Assembly: GCF_030604785.1 (NCBI RefSeq)
Contig: NZ_JAUVVF010000027.1
Coordinates: 1-49,510, forward strand
Direction of reading: 5' to 3'
From: Paracoccus sp. (in: a-proteobacteria)
GTDB lineage: Bacteria > Pseudomonadota > Alphaproteobacteria > Rhodobacterales > Rhodobacteraceae
DNA length: 49,510 nt
Of this stretch, positions 41,060-49,510 are shown piece after piece. Each line of letters starts with the position of its first letter. Within the stretch, counting starts at the first letter, position 1. The notes under the pieces were generated by a model that made no database searches, was not told the DNA's origin, and worked only from the letters and a program-made list of their open reading frames with translations. The translations under genes and the position numbers were made by a program.

Positions 41060-41085
41060 CTGCATCCTCGGATAACCGGATGCAG
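41060..41085 (-). promoter_or_regulatory. Hairpin over the ribosome binding site of the S8 protease
   Basis: Minus strand CTGCATCC, 10-base loop, GGATGCAG, a perfect 8-bp stem ending one base before the ATG at 41058. The GAGGA ribosome binding site falls across the loop and 3' arm, so folding would limit initiation. Confidence 0.45.
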
Positions 41086-41180
41086 TCCTAATATGGCTGA
41101 TGGTATTCCTCCTATACCGCCTTACGGATGGGCGGCATCCTTTCGGATGGGTCGCCGGGCTGTTCGGCCCCTAAAGAAAA

Positions 41181-41208
41181 GGCCCGCCCCTTCATCAAGG
41201 GGCGGGCC
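41181..41208 (-). terminator. Rho-independent terminator of rpmI-rplT
   Basis: 12-bp perfect stem GGCCCGCCCCTT / AAGGGGCGGGCC with a 4-base loop, followed by TTTTCTTT on the minus strand, 25 bases after the rplT stop. Confidence 0.92.
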
Positions 41209-41233
41209 GTTCCTCGGAATGACGAGGCCACGA

Positions 41234-41593
41234 TCAGGCGGCGGCTTTCGCCTTTTCGACGATCGCGCCAAAGGCTTCGGGCTCGTTCACGGCCAGATCG
41301 GCCAGAACCTTGCGGTCCACCTCGATCCCGGCTTTCGCCAGAAGGTTGATGAAGCGCGAATAGGTCATCTCGGCGTCGACCAGACGGACGGCGGCGTTGA
41401 TGCGCTGGATCCACAGGGCGCGGAAATTGCGCTTGCGGTTCTTGCGGTCGCGGGTGGCGTACTGGTTCGCCTTGTCCACGGCCTGGGTGGCGGTGCGGAA
41501 GTTCCGCGAACGGGCGCCGTAATAGCCCTTGGCCTGCTCCAGGACCTTCTTGTGGCGGGCGTGGGTGACCTTGCCGGATTTAACTCGTGCCAT
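41234..41593 (-). CDS. rplT: Ribosomal protein L20
   Basis: 119 residues, standard length. Strongly basic N-terminus ([20 protein letters not shown]) and the conserved core [20 protein letters not shown] are present. It binds 23S rRNA early in 50S assembly. It follows rpmI by 15 bases and ends at a strong terminator. infC, often at the head of this operon, is absent here. Confidence 0.98.
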   Translation of the reverse strand: MARVKSGKVTHARHKKVLEQAKGYYGARSRNFRTATQAVDKANQYATRDRKNRKRNFRALWIQRINAAVRLVDAEMTYSRFINLLAKAGIEVDRKVLADLAVNEPEAFGAIVEKAKAAA

Positions 41594-41608
41594 TGTTCAG
41601 TCCTCGGA

Positions 41609-41809
41609 TCAGCGGTTGTAGGGCATGTATTTCTTGACGATCTTGGCATCCGCGTCCGAAAGGACCGTGGTGCCGCGCGCGTCGCGAATGAACTTCGTGG
41701 TGCGCTTGATCATGCCGTGGCGCTTGCCGGCCTGGGCGGATTTCACCTTGCCCGAGGCCGTGAACGAGAACCGCTTCTTGGCAGCGGATTTGGTCTTCAT
41801 CTTCGGCAT
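41609..41809 (-). CDS. rpmI: Ribosomal protein L35
   Basis: 66 residues from ATG at 41809 with AGGAG 6 bases upstream. It has the typical start [14 protein letters not shown], followed by [18 protein letters not shown] and the end KKYMPYNR. It is cotranscribed with rplT from a predicted promoter at 41887-41915. The upstream in-frame extension is not used, since the native start matches the family. Confidence 0.97.
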   Translation of the reverse strand: MPKMKTKSAAKKRFSFTASGKVKSAQAGKRHGMIKRTTKFIRDARGTTVLSDADAKIVKKYMPYNR

Positions 41810-41886
41810 TTTCATCTCCTTCATCAGAGTGAACGCGCGACTCGGCAATGCCAACTTGGCCGGCCGCACGGGATCGGAAGCGTGCC

Positions 41887-41915
41887 TGATAAGCGCGCTT
41901 GCGTGATTTGGCAAG
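41887..41915 (-). promoter_or_regulatory. Predicted rpmI-rplT promoter
   Basis: Minus strand TTGCCA (41915-41910), 17-base spacer, TATCAG (41892-41887): 5 of 6 and 4 of 6 to the sigma-70 consensus. The leader to rpmI would be about 70 bases. No L20-type autoregulatory pseudoknot was recognised by eye. Confidence 0.48.
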
Positions 41916-41920
41916 AGGGG

Positions 41921-42142
41921 TCAGGGCGCGATGCGGCCCGTCAGCCTGTCCAGCGATGCAGCCAGCCCTTCGGGGCTGAACGGCTGGGGCTGCATGGCAA
42001 AGGCCCAGAAGATCAGCAGGATGCCCGCGACGAAGGCCAAAGCCGCCGCGCGCGGCGGCTGGGTCCGCAGAAGCTGGACCACTGCCAGAACGACCGACAG
42101 CAGGCACAGGACCAGACCGGCCCCCAGAAGAATATCCGTCAT
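41921..42142 (-). CDS. Small two-span membrane protein, unknown function
   Basis: 73 residues. Two hydrophobic helices, about 4-24 and 34-50, are joined by a short basic turn (LLRTQPPR), with a polar C-terminal tail. It lies 28 bases after the pyk stop on the same strand, so it is probably cotranscribed with pyk. I do not recognise a named family. Confidence 0.68.
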   Translation of the reverse strand: MTDILLGAGLVLCLLSVVLAVVQLLRTQPPRAAALAFVAGILLIFWAFAMQPQPFSPEGLAASLDRLTGRIAP

Positions 42143-42170
42143 CGCAGACCCCCGTTGATGCGTGGCCCGA

Positions 42171-43616
42171 TTACTCGGGATCGCTGGCGTAGATCAAGCG
42201 TTCGTCGCAGGGCGCGATCCGCAGGATGTTGGTCGAACCGGCGACGTTGAAGGGCACGCCCGCCATCACCACGACCTTGCGGCTTTCATCCGCGAACCCG
42301 AACTTGCGCGCGGCGCGGGTGGCGTTCACCACGGCCTCCTTGAAGCGCGACAGGCGCGCGGTCGCCACGCCATGCGTGCCCCAGGTCAGGCAGAGACGGC
42401 GCAGCACGCGATCCTCGGGCGACAGCGCCAGGATCGGCACGCGCGGACGCTCGCGCCCCACCAGGCTGACGGTCTGGCCCGACTGCGTGAAGACGCAGAT
42501 CGCCGCCACATCGGTGGTCTCGGCGATCTCGCGCGCCGCGGTCACGATCGCATCGGGGACCGAGGACAGCGAGGCCTTGCGCGCCGCCTCGATGATCGAG
42601 CGGTAGTTCGGGTCCGCCTCGACCGAGCGGGCGACGCTGTCCATCGTGGTCACGGCCTCGACCGGATAGCTGCCCGCGGCGCTTTCGGCCGACAGCATGA
42701 CGGCATCGGCGCCCTCGTAGATGGCATTGGCCACGTCGCTGACCTCGGCGCGGGTCGGCATCGGGCTTTCGATCATCGATTCCAGCATCTGGGTCGCCAC
42801 GATCACCGGCTTGGCGGCGCTGCGGCACAGGCGGACCAGACGCTTCTGGATCGGCGGCACCGAATGGACCGGCAGTTCCACGCCCAGATCGCCCCGCGCC
42901 ACCATGATCCCGTCCGAGACCTTGAGGATCTCGTCAAAGGCGCGCACGGCGGCGGGTTTCTCGATCTTGGACAGGATGGCGGCGCGGCCACGGGCCAGCA
43001 CCTTGGCCTCTTCGACATCCTCGGGGCGCTGCACGAAGGACAGGGCCAGCCAGTCCACGCCCAGTTCGCAGGCGAATTCCAGATCGGCGCGGTCCTTGTC
43101 GGACAAGGCCGCCAGCGGCAGGACCACGTCTGGGACGTTCACGCCCTTGCGGTCGCTGATCGTGCCGCCCACGGTGACGGTGCAATCGGCATGTTCGGGA
43201 CCGCAGGACACGACCTTGAGGCGGATCTTGCCGTCATTGACCAGAAGCTCGGCGCCTTCGACCAGCGCCGCGAAGATCTCCGGATGGGGCAGCTGCACGC
43301 GGCTGGCCGTGCCGGGCTCGGGGCTGAGGTCAAAGCGGAACGAATCGCCCTCGGACAGGTCGTGCGGGCCGGCCGCGAACTGGCCCACGCGCAGCTTGGG
43401 GCCCTGCAGGTCGGCCAGGACGGCGATGGGGCGGCCCGTCTCGGCCTCGATGGCGCGGATTGCGTCATAGCGCGCGCGGTGATCCTCGTGGCTGCCATGG
43501 CTCATGTTCAGCCGGAACACGTCTGCCCCCGCTTCGAACAGAGCCCGGATCATCTGGCTGCTGGACGAGGCCGGCCCAAGGGTGGCCACGATCTTCACGT
43601 TGCGATGTCTTCTCAT
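42171..43616 (-). CDS. pyk: Pyruvate kinase
   Basis: 481 residues from ATG at 43616 ([15 protein letters not shown]), with GGCGGGA upstream. It converts phosphoenolpyruvate and ADP to pyruvate and ATP. Visible are [15 protein letters not shown], the catalytic lysine in [12 protein letters not shown], the metal site in [12 protein letters not shown], and [25 protein letters not shown]. The C-terminal allosteric domain is present (about 355-475). It is divergent from the amidohydrolase gene. Confidence 0.97.
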   Translation of the reverse strand: MRRHRNVKIVATLGPASSSSQMIRALFEAGADVFRLNMSHGSHEDHRARYDAIRAIEAETGRPIAVLADLQGPKLRVGQFAAGPHDLSEGDSFRFDLSPEPGTASRVQLPHPEIFAALVEGAELLVNDGKIRLKVVSCGPEHADCTVTVGGTISDRKGVNVPDVVLPLAALSDKDRADLEFACELGVDWLALSFVQRPEDVEEAKVLARGRAAILSKIEKPAAVRAFDEILKVSDGIMVARGDLGVELPVHSVPPIQKRLVRLCRSAAKPVIVATQMLESMIESPMPTRAEVSDVANAIYEGADAVMLSAESAAGSYPVEAVTTMDSVARSVEADPNYRSIIEAARKASLSSVPDAIVTAAREIAETTDVAAICVFTQSGQTVSLVGRERPRVPILALSPEDRVLRRLCLTWGTHGVATARLSRFKEAVVNATRAARKFGFADESRKVVVMAGVPFNVAGSTNILRIAPCDERLIYASDPE

Positions 43617-43713
43617 AGTCCCGCCCCTTTGACGTTTAGCGCTATCTATGGCGCAAATGCTGCGTGGCGGCAACTGGCGTCCGGCCCGCATTCATCGTAA
43701 GCAGGCCTGCAGC

Positions 43714-44472
43714 ATGAATGATGACGCAACCATGACGGAACCCGCCTTCTGGATCGAGGGCCAGAATCGCCCCTCGCGCTGGCTGATCACCTGTGATCAC
43801 GCCACGAACCGCGTGCCGGACTGGATCGGCGGCGGCGATCTGGGCATCGCGCCGGCCGACATGGCCCGCCACATCGCCTATGACGTGGGTGCGGCCGGCC
43901 TGGCCTCGGCCCTGGCGGAGCGGATGGAGGCGCCGGCGATCTTCTCCGATTTCTCGCGGCTGGTGATCGACCCGAACCGGGGCGAGGACGATCCCACCCT
44001 GCTGATGCGGCTTTACGACGGCACCGTGATCCCGGCCAACCGCGACGCGGATGCGGCAGAGCGCGAAAGGCGGCTGGAGCGGCTGCACCGGCCCTATCAC
44101 CGGGCGCTGGCGTCGCTGGCCGACAGCCATCCCGCGCGCTGCATCTGCGCGATCCACAGCTTCACGCCGCAGCTTCGCGGCCGCCCGCCCCGGCCCTGGC
44201 AGGTCGGCATCCTCTATTCCCACCGCGACGCGCGGCTAGGCCCGGCCATGGTGGCGGCCTGCCGGGACGAGGGCTGGATCACCGGCGAGAACCAGCCCTA
44301 TGACGGGCATCTGGACGGGGATTCCATCGACCGGCACGCTTTGGCCCATGGGCGTCCGAACATGCTGATCGAGCTTCGCAACGACCTGATCGCCTCGGCC
44401 GAGGGTCAGGCGGAGTGGGCGGCACGGCTGGCGCCGGTCATCGCGGCGGTTCTGGCGCAGGCGGGGCTTTAG
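43714..44472 (+). CDS. N-formylglutamate amidohydrolase family protein
   Basis: 252 residues from ATG at 43714; ATG at 43648 or 43732 are in-frame alternatives. The family (HutG-like) hydrolyses N-formylglutamate or related formyl amides using zinc. Seen are LITCDHATNRVPDW (metal His), DFSRLVIDPNRGEDDPTL, LHRPYHRAL, CAIHSFTPQLRG and LIELRNDLI. No histidine-degradation genes adjoin it, so the physiological substrate is open. Repeat copy C starts 22 bases after its stop. Confidence 0.87.
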   Translation: MNDDATMTEPAFWIEGQNRPSRWLITCDHATNRVPDWIGGGDLGIAPADMARHIAYDVGAAGLASALAERMEAPAIFSDFSRLVIDPNRGEDDPTLLMRLYDGTVIPANRDADAAERERRLERLHRPYHRALASLADSHPARCICAIHSFTPQLRGRPPRPWQVGILYSHRDARLGPAMVAACRDEGWITGENQPYDGHLDGDSIDRHALAHGRPNMLIELRNDLIASAEGQAEWAARLAPVIAAVLAQAGL

Positions 44473-44494
44473 CGCGCTTGGCGGGAAAAGAAAG

Positions 44495-44557
44495 GGGGGG
44501 CGCTGCCCCCCGATCGCCGGCGGCGATCTCCCCCCGGGATATTTGGACCAAGGCAAA
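44495..44557 (+). repeat. Intergenic hairpin repeat, copy C
   Basis: In the same sense as the upstream amidohydrolase gene. Order: GGGGGGC-GCT-GCCCCCC, second hairpin GATCGCC-GGC-GGCGATC, T, C6, and GGGATATTTGGACCAAG followed by GCAAAG. Its second stem is 7 bp and unrelated in sequence to those of copies A and B, while the flanking blocks are conserved. Confidence 0.88.
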
Positions 44558-44598
44558 GACGGGCCGCCGGAAGAGTTTTCCGGCCCCCCTTCTTCCGG

Positions 44599-45459
44599 TC
44601 AGATCGCGGCCTTGCGGCTTTCTTCCAGATAGATCTCGCGCAGGCGGCTGGCGACGGGGCCGACCTTGCCCGAGCCCACGGCGGCGCCGTCGATGCTGAC
44701 GACCGGCATCACGAAGGCCGAGGCCGAAGTGATGAAGGCCTCGTCGGCGGCCTGGGCCTCGGCGATGGTGAAGGGGCGTTCCTCGACCTTCATCTGCGCC
44801 TCGGCGGCAAAGCGCAGGACGGCGGCGCGGGTGATGCCGTGCAGGATGTCATGGCTGAGCTGGCGCGTGACGATCGTGTTGCCCTTGACGATATAGGCAT
44901 TGTTCGACGTGCCTTCGGTCACATGCCCGTCCTGCACCATCCAGGCATCGTCGGCGCCGCGGGCCTTGGCCTCCATCTTGGCCATCGAGGGGTAGAGAAG
45001 CTGCACCGTCTTGATGTCGCGCCGGCCCCAGCGCAGATCCTCGACGCTGACCACGCTCCAGCCGGTTTTCGCGGCCGGGGCATCCGCGAGGCCGGGCTTG
45101 GCCTGCGTGAACATGACGACGGTGGGGACCGTGTCCTCGGGGGGATAGGCGAAGTCGCGGTCGCCGGGATTGCCGCGCGTCACCTGAAGATAGACAAGAC
45201 CGTCGGTGATGCCGTTGCGCGCCACCAGGTCGCGATGGGCGGCAAGGTATTCGTCGTCGGACAGCGGATTGGCGATGGCCAGTTCCGCGAGCGAGCGCTT
45301 GAGGCGGATCATGTGGCCCTCGAAGTCGATCAGCTTGCCGCCGAGCACGCTGACCACCTCGTAGACGCCGTCGGCCATCAGGAAGCCGCGGTCGAAGACC
45401 GAGACGCGGGCCTCGGATTCGGGCAGGTAATCGCCGTTCACATAGACTGTCCGCGTCAT
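44599..45459 (-). CDS. dat: D-amino acid aminotransferase (fold type IV PLP enzyme)
   Basis: 286 residues from ATG at 45459 with GGAGGA upstream. The enzyme moves amino groups between D-amino acids and 2-oxo acids. Seen are VFDRGFLMADGVYEVV, the PLP lysine Lys150 in RRDIKTVQLLYP, and the PLP-binding EGTSNNAYIV. D-alanine transaminase fits best by these motifs; a branched-chain or 4-amino-4-deoxychorismate relative is less likely. It is separated from the TIGR02186 gene by about 70 bases. Confidence 0.88.
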   Translation of the reverse strand: MTRTVYVNGDYLPESEARVSVFDRGFLMADGVYEVVSVLGGKLIDFEGHMIRLKRSLAELAIANPLSDDEYLAAHRDLVARNGITDGLVYLQVTRGNPGDRDFAYPPEDTVPTVVMFTQAKPGLADAPAAKTGWSVVSVEDLRWGRRDIKTVQLLYPSMAKMEAKARGADDAWMVQDGHVTEGTSNNAYIVKGNTIVTRQLSHDILHGITRAAVLRFAAEAQMKVEERPFTIAEAQAADEAFITSASAFVMPVVSIDGAAVGSGKVGPVASRLREIYLEESRKAAI

Positions 45460-45530
45460 CGAGATCCTCCTTGCGCGTGGCTTGCGCGCCGGTCCTGCGC
45501 CCAAAGCGGCCGCAGGTCAAGAACCTGGCA

Positions 45531-46382
45531 TCACGCGCGGCGCAGCTTGCGGAATGCGGCCGAGGCGCCCCAGCCCGCCAGCACCGCCACGGCCAGCGAC
45601 ATCAGCCCGTAAAGCAGCGGCTGGTCGAAGGCCAAGCGGTAGAGCCAGCGTTCCAGCCCGACCTTTCGGACCATGATCGGGGCGCGATGGACATCGATCA
45701 CCTGACCGTCGCGCACGAGAAAGATGCGGGTCTTGTATTCGCCCTCGACCAGGGTGGCGGGCAAGGCGATATCGGCGCGGAACAGCGTCTCCTCGGCCAG
45801 ATGAACGCCGCCCTCGTCCAGAAGGAAGCGGCCCTCGGCCTCGCGCAGGCGCAGAAGCGCCTCGGTAAAGGGCACGGTGTCGCGGACCTCGAGCGCCCCT
45901 TCGAAGGCGCGCATCGCCTGCGGCAGCGAGATGCGGTAGCGCGCATCCCAGGCCGGGTCGAGGATCTGGTCCAGCGGCCCGGTCGAGGCGACGGCGTAGT
46001 AGCTGGGGGCCGCGCCCACCTCGACGCGTTCTGTGTTGATCCAGATGCCGGCCCGGCGCGCCTTGCGCCAGACCGTCAGCGCCTGCGAGGGGGCCTCGAC
46101 CGTGACGATGACGTGCAGCGGCGTGTCCGGGATCGGCGTCTCGCGCCGGATCGCGCCGTAGATCAGGATGTCGGACCCGTCGAAGCTGGCGGTGATCGCG
46201 ACCGAGTCGCTGGACAGGCCCACGACGACCTGTTCGGCAGGCTGTTCGGCCTCGGGGCGGCTGACATTCTCGGGGGCGGGCGCGCGCGGCAGGCCCGGAT
46301 CGGGATAGAGGGGGAACGCCTCGTCCTGCGCCAGCGCGGCAGGGGCCAGGGCAAGGGCCAGGATCAGGGCCAGCCGCCGCAT
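45531..46382 (-). CDS. TIGR02186 family membrane-anchored protein
   Basis: 283 residues from ATG at 46382, whose A is shared with the TGA of the TauE-like gene (TGATG). The N-terminal signal peptide is about 1-18 (ALAPAALAQ). A large periplasmic beta-rich domain (about 45-240; GSDILIYGAIRRETPIP) precedes one C-terminal membrane span (about 253-275) and a basic tail. The family regularly neighbours TauE/SafE exporters in Rhodobacteraceae, so it likely works with the exporter. Its biochemical function is unknown. Confidence 0.82.
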   Translation of the reverse strand: MRRLALILALALAPAALAQDEAFPLYPDPGLPRAPAPENVSRPEAEQPAEQVVVGLSSDSVAITASFDGSDILIYGAIRRETPIPDTPLHVIVTVEAPSQALTVWRKARRAGIWINTERVEVGAAPSYYAVASTGPLDQILDPAWDARYRISLPQAMRAFEGALEVRDTVPFTEALLRLREAEGRFLLDEGGVHLAEETLFRADIALPATLVEGEYKTRIFLVRDGQVIDVHRAPIMVRKVGLERWLYRLAFDQPLLYGLMSLAVAVLAGWGASAAFRKLRRA

Positions 46383-47299
46383 CACCGCGCCCTCACCACG
46401 ATCGAGTAGAGGTCCTCGGGCGGCAGGAACAGGTCCAGCGCCAGCTTGCCGCAGACCGCCAGCACCAGCAGCGCAAGCAGGATGCGCAGCTGCTCGGCCC
46501 TCAGCCTTGCACCAAGCGAGGTGCCAATCTGCGCGCCCACGACCCCGCCGACGATCAGCAGCACCGCCAGCATCACGTCGACCGTATTGTAGCTGACCGC
46601 GTGCATCAGCGTGGTGAAGGCCGTGACGAAGGTGATCTGAAAGAGCGACGTGCCGACGACGACCTTGGTCGGCATTCCCAGCAGATAGATCATCGCCGGG
46701 ACCATGATGAAGCCGCCGCCCACACCCATGATCGCGGCCAGAACCCCCACCGCCAGCCCGACCAGCAGGGGCGGAATGACGCTGATATAGAGGCCCGAGG
46801 CGCGGAACTTGACCTTGAGCGGCAGGCGATGGACCCACATGTGATCATGCAGCTTGCGCCTTGGCGCAGCGGGATTGCGGGCGCGGCGCAGCGCGCGGAT
46901 GCTTTCCTGCAGCATCATCGTGCCGATCAGGCCCAGAAAGACGACATAGCAGAGCTGCACGACCAGCTCGACCTGGCCCAGCCGCTGCAGGACGTTGAAG
47001 ACCAGCACCCCGAGCGCCGATCCGACAAGCCCCCCCGCCAGCAGCACGCCCCCCATGCGGAAATCGACGGTGCGGCGCTTCATGTGGGCCAGCACGCCGG
47101 AAACGGACGAGGCCACGACCTGGTTCGCGCCGGTCGCCACGGCGATGGCGGGCGGGATGCCGATGAAGAACAGAAGCGGCGTGATCAGGAAGCCGCCGCC
47201 CACGCCGAACAGGCCGCTCATCAGCCCGACCAGCCCCCCCAGGCCGATCAGGGTGAAGGCGTTGACCGAAACCTCGGCGATGGGAAGATAGATCTGCAT
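46382..47299 (-). CDS. TauE/SafE family sulfite/sulfoacetate exporter-like permease
   Basis: 305 residues from ATG at 47299; the ribosome binding site is weak. About eight membrane helices lie in two repeats, each opening with the family motif: [13 protein letters not shown] near residue 29 and [13 protein letters not shown] near 190. A long cytoplasmic loop (about 135-165, [12 protein letters not shown]) separates the halves. TauE proteins export sulfite, sulfoacetate or other organic anions; the substrate here is not shown. It is translationally coupled to the TIGR02186 gene. Confidence 0.88.
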   Translation of the reverse strand: MQIYLPIAEVSVNAFTLIGLGGLVGLMSGLFGVGGGFLITPLLFFIGIPPAIAVATGANQVVASSVSGVLAHMKRRTVDFRMGGVLLAGGLVGSALGVLVFNVLQRLGQVELVVQLCYVVFLGLIGTMMLQESIRALRRARNPAAPRRKLHDHMWVHRLPLKVKFRASGLYISVIPPLLVGLAVGVLAAIMGVGGGFIMVPAMIYLLGMPTKVVVGTSLFQITFVTAFTTLMHAVSYNTVDVMLAVLLIVGGVVGAQIGTSLGARLRAEQLRILLALLVLAVCGKLALDLFLPPEDLYSIVVRAR

Positions 47300-47469
47300 G
47301 CTGCCGCGCCGGTTGCCCGGATCAAGGATGCAACACCCCCCGGCACAGGTCAAACCGCTTTCGGCCGCCTCGCAACGGGTTGAAGCAGGCGCGGGCGGCG
47401 GCTAATCAGGTCCGGTCACGATGGCGTGCGCGCGACCGCGCGGGCCGTGTTCGGCGGGGGAATATCGGC

Positions 47470-48282
47470 ATGCGCATCCTGATCACCAACGATGACGGCA
47501 TCAACGCCCCCGGCCTTGAGGTGCTGCACCAGATCGCCACCGAACTGGCCGGCCCGCACGGCGAGGTCTGGACCGTCGCCCCCGCCTTCGAACAATCGGG
47601 CGTGGCCCATTGCATCAGCTACACCCACCCCACCATGATCGCCCGCCTGTCCGAGCGCCGTTATGCCGCCGAGGGCAGCCCCGCCGATTGCGTGCTGGCC
47701 GCTGTCGGCGACCTGATGGCCGACGCCCTGCCCGATCTGGTTCTGTCGGGCGTCAATCGTGGCAACAATTCGGGCGAGAACGCGATGTATTCCGGCACGA
47801 TCGGCGGCGCGATGGAGGCCGCCTTGCAGGGCCTGCCCGCCATCGCGCTGTCGCAATATCTGGGCCCGGAAACCGCCGATCTGGCCGACCCGTTCGAGGC
47901 CTCGCGCCGGCACGGCGCGTCGTTGATCCGGCAGCTTCTGGATCACGGCGACTGGGATTCCGACAAGGATTTCCGCCTGTTCTACAACGTGAACTTTCCG
48001 CCGCTGCCTGCCTCGAAGGTGCGCGGCATCCGCGTGGCGCCTCAGGGCAAGCGGCGCGGCAGCCGGTTCGGCGCCGTGCCTTATACCGCGCCGAACGGGC
48101 GGCGCTTCATGTGGATCGCCGGCGGCTCGCAGCAGGCCGAGGCACAGCCGGGCAGCGATGTGGCGGTGAACCTTGACGGTTACGTCTCGGTCACGCCGAT
48201 GCGGGCGGACCTGACCTGCCATGCCTCGCTGTCGCGCCTGGCCGGTGCGCTGGACGGCAAGCCCCTGGCCTTCGGGGACTAG
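47470..48282 (+). CDS. surE: 5'-nucleotidase SurE
   Basis: 270 residues from ATG at 47470, preceded by GGGGGAA. This metal-dependent survival phosphatase acts on nucleoside monophosphates. It begins [15 protein letters not shown] with metal ligands Asp8 and Asp9, then Ser43 (FEQSGVAH) and the Asn-rich [18 protein letters not shown]. pcm follows after 3 bases, the classic surE-pcm-nlpD order. Confidence 0.97.
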   Translation: MRILITNDDGINAPGLEVLHQIATELAGPHGEVWTVAPAFEQSGVAHCISYTHPTMIARLSERRYAAEGSPADCVLAAVGDLMADALPDLVLSGVNRGNNSGENAMYSGTIGGAMEAALQGLPAIALSQYLGPETADLADPFEASRRHGASLIRQLLDHGDWDSDKDFRLFYNVNFPPLPASKVRGIRVAPQGKRRGSRFGAVPYTAPNGRRFMWIAGGSQQAEAQPGSDVAVNLDGYVSVTPMRADLTCHASLSRLAGALDGKPLAFGD

Positions 48283-48285
48283 ACC

Positions 48286-48957
48286 ATGATCGAGGACGAA
48301 GCCGAGGACGCGCCCGATCACGACCCCGCCGAACGCAAGATGCGGTTCCTGTTCGCGCTGCGCTCGCGCGGCGTGACCGACCCGCGCGTGCTTCAGGCGA
48401 TGGAGCGGATCGACCGGGGCCTCTTCGTGCGCGGACAGTTCGCAGACCGCGCCTATGAGGATACGCCCCTGCCGATCCCCTGCGGCCAGACGATCAGCCA
48501 GCCCTCGGTCGTGGGCCTGATGACGCAGGCGCTGGCGGCTGGCCCCCGCGATACCGTGCTCGAGGTCGGGACGGGCTCGGGTTATCAGGCCGCGATCCTG
48601 TCCGGCCTCTGCCGCCGGATCTATACGGTCGACCGTCACCGCCGTCTGGTTCAGGAAGCCGAGGCGATCTTTCGCGATCTGGGCCTCTACAACATCACCG
48701 CGCAGGTGGCCGACGGTTCGCGCGGATTGCCCGATCAGGCGCCCTTTGATCGCATTCTCGTGACGGCCGCAGCCGAGGACCCGCCGGGGCCGCTGTTGGC
48801 ACAGCTGAAGATCGGCGGTATCATGGTGGTTCCGGTCGGACAATCGGACGCGGTCCAGACCCTGATCCGTGTCACGCGGTCCGAAACCGGTTTCGATTAC
48901 GACGAATTGCGACAGGTTCGTTTCGTGCCGCTGGTCGAGGGGTTGGGCCAGACATGA
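48286..48957 (+). CDS. pcm: Protein-L-isoaspartate O-methyltransferase
   Basis: 223 residues. It repairs isoaspartyl residues in aged proteins with SAM. Visible are [20 protein letters not shown], the SAM-binding [29 protein letters not shown] and [14 protein letters not shown]. An acidic N-terminal extension ([12 protein letters not shown]) precedes the domain. Coupled to surE; the NlpD-like gene follows after 42 bases. Confidence 0.96.
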   Translation: MIEDEAEDAPDHDPAERKMRFLFALRSRGVTDPRVLQAMERIDRGLFVRGQFADRAYEDTPLPIPCGQTISQPSVVGLMTQALAAGPRDTVLEVGTGSGYQAAILSGLCRRIYTVDRHRRLVQEAEAIFRDLGLYNITAQVADGSRGLPDQAPFDRILVTAAAEDPPGPLLAQLKIGGIMVVPVGQSDAVQTLIRVTRSETGFDYDELRQVRFVPLVEGLGQT

Positions 48958-48999
48958 CCCCCGCCGGCGGATGGGCAGGCAGGCTGAGGGCATAAGATC

Positions 49000-49510
49000 A
49001 TGAGTGGGAATTTCAGGCGGCTTGCCGCAACGGGCTTCGTTCTGGGCCTGCTGGCCTCGTGCGGGCCGAATGGCGGCTTCGACCCCGATCTGCGCGGCTG
49101 GATGCCGGGCAATCTGGCCACCGATGACGCGGCGGCGGCCGCACCGGCCCGGCCCGAACCCGACCAGCGCGGCGTGATCACCTTTGCCAACGGACAGGTC
49201 GCGGTGGCGCGGGCAGGCGACACGCCCTCGGCCATCGCGGCAAGGCTGGGGCTGGGCGCAGCGGAACTGGCGCGGCACAATGCGCTGATGCCCGACACGG
49301 TGCTGGAGGCCGGCGCGGTGCTTGTCCTGCCGTCGCGAGTGGCGGGCGCCCCTGCGGGCGGCGCGGCGGGCGCTGGCGGCGTCGCGGCGGTGACCGACCC
49401 CTTCGCCAACCAGCCCTCGCGCAGCACGGCGCCGACCGGCACGCCCCCTGCGGCGGCCCCGGCGGCGACACCCGCCGCCAGCCCGACTGCCGCGCCGCGC
49501 GAGCATGTCG
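49000..49510 (+). CDS. NlpD-like LysM lipoprotein, 3' end outside the window
   Basis: 170 codons are visible with no stop before the window ends. The lipobox LLASC gives lipidated Cys21. A LysM domain (about residues 65-108; TFANGQVAVARAGDTPSAIA, LGLGAAELARHN) binds peptidoglycan. A long Ala/Pro/Thr linker follows. By family and position after surE-pcm, an M23 (LytM) domain is expected beyond the edge; NlpD proteins with that domain control amidases at division. The LytM part cannot be seen. Confidence 0.88.
   Translation, partial: MSGNFRRLAATGFVLGLLASCGPNGGFDPDLRGWMPGNLATDDAAAAAPARPEPDQRGVITFANGQVAVARAGDTPSAIAARLGLGAAELARHNALMPDTVLEAGAVLVLPSRVAGAPAGGAAGAGGVAAVTDPFANQPSRSTAPTGTPPAAAPAATPAASPTAAPREHV

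Overview
The window is GC-rich alphaproteobacterial chromosome, most likely from the Rhodobacteraceae and close to Paracoccus. The pointers are CtrA beside SciP, RibB carrying a dead GTP cyclohydrolase II half, a CryB/PhrB-type iron-sulfur photolyase, a TIGR02186-TauE pair, and several small lipoproteins of a kind I associate with this family. The species call is an inference. No rRNA, tRNA, CRISPR array, prophage or transposase gene was found. Almost all sequence is coding, and most genes are housekeeping.

Layout. 1-1.9 kb: a gene-poor stretch with an outer-membrane DUF481 protein. 1.9-4.8 kb: riboflavin genes ribE-ribB-ribH followed by nusB, on the minus strand. 4.9-9.5 kb: a capsule trio (KpsS-like, Wza-like export lipoprotein, KpsC-like). 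9.7-15.9 kb: plus-strand genes for an iron-sulfur photolyase/cryptochrome, an ABM-GNAT fusion, oligoendopeptidase F, an M19 dipeptidase, RbsD and an entericidin. 15.9-23.5 kb, minus strand: GAF protein, YjbQ, RmuC, a BLUF photoreceptor overlapping rpoD, dnaG and a TetR regulator. 23.6-29 kb: lipoprotein, lldD, rplY, trmFO-gluQ, hisI and an IscU-like gene. 29.1-34.9 kb, minus strand: a 31-residue membrane protein, recG-ligA, ctrA and sciP. 35-40 kb: mnmA, sufE, a lipoprotein and dnaX-ybaB-recR. 40-43.6 kb, minus strand: an S8 protease, rplT-rpmI, a small membrane protein and pyk. 43.7-49.5 kb: an N-formylglutamate amidohydrolase, dat, TIGR02186-tauE, surE-pcm and the start of an NlpD-like gene cut by the window edge.

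Themes. Light and flavins recur: RibH makes the lumazine that CryB/PhrB proteins are known to use as antenna, and a BLUF gene sits on the end of rpoD. The cell-cycle genes ctrA and sciP, and also rpoD, have leaders with GANTC sites (the CcrM methylation sequence) close to predicted promoter elements. The least explained signal is a three-copy intergenic repeat at 9555, 28062 and 44495. Each copy lies just after a stop codon in the sense direction of the upstream gene, has a fixed G6/C6 hairpin, a second hairpin whose sequence changes while its pairing is kept, and a near-invariant 3' tail.
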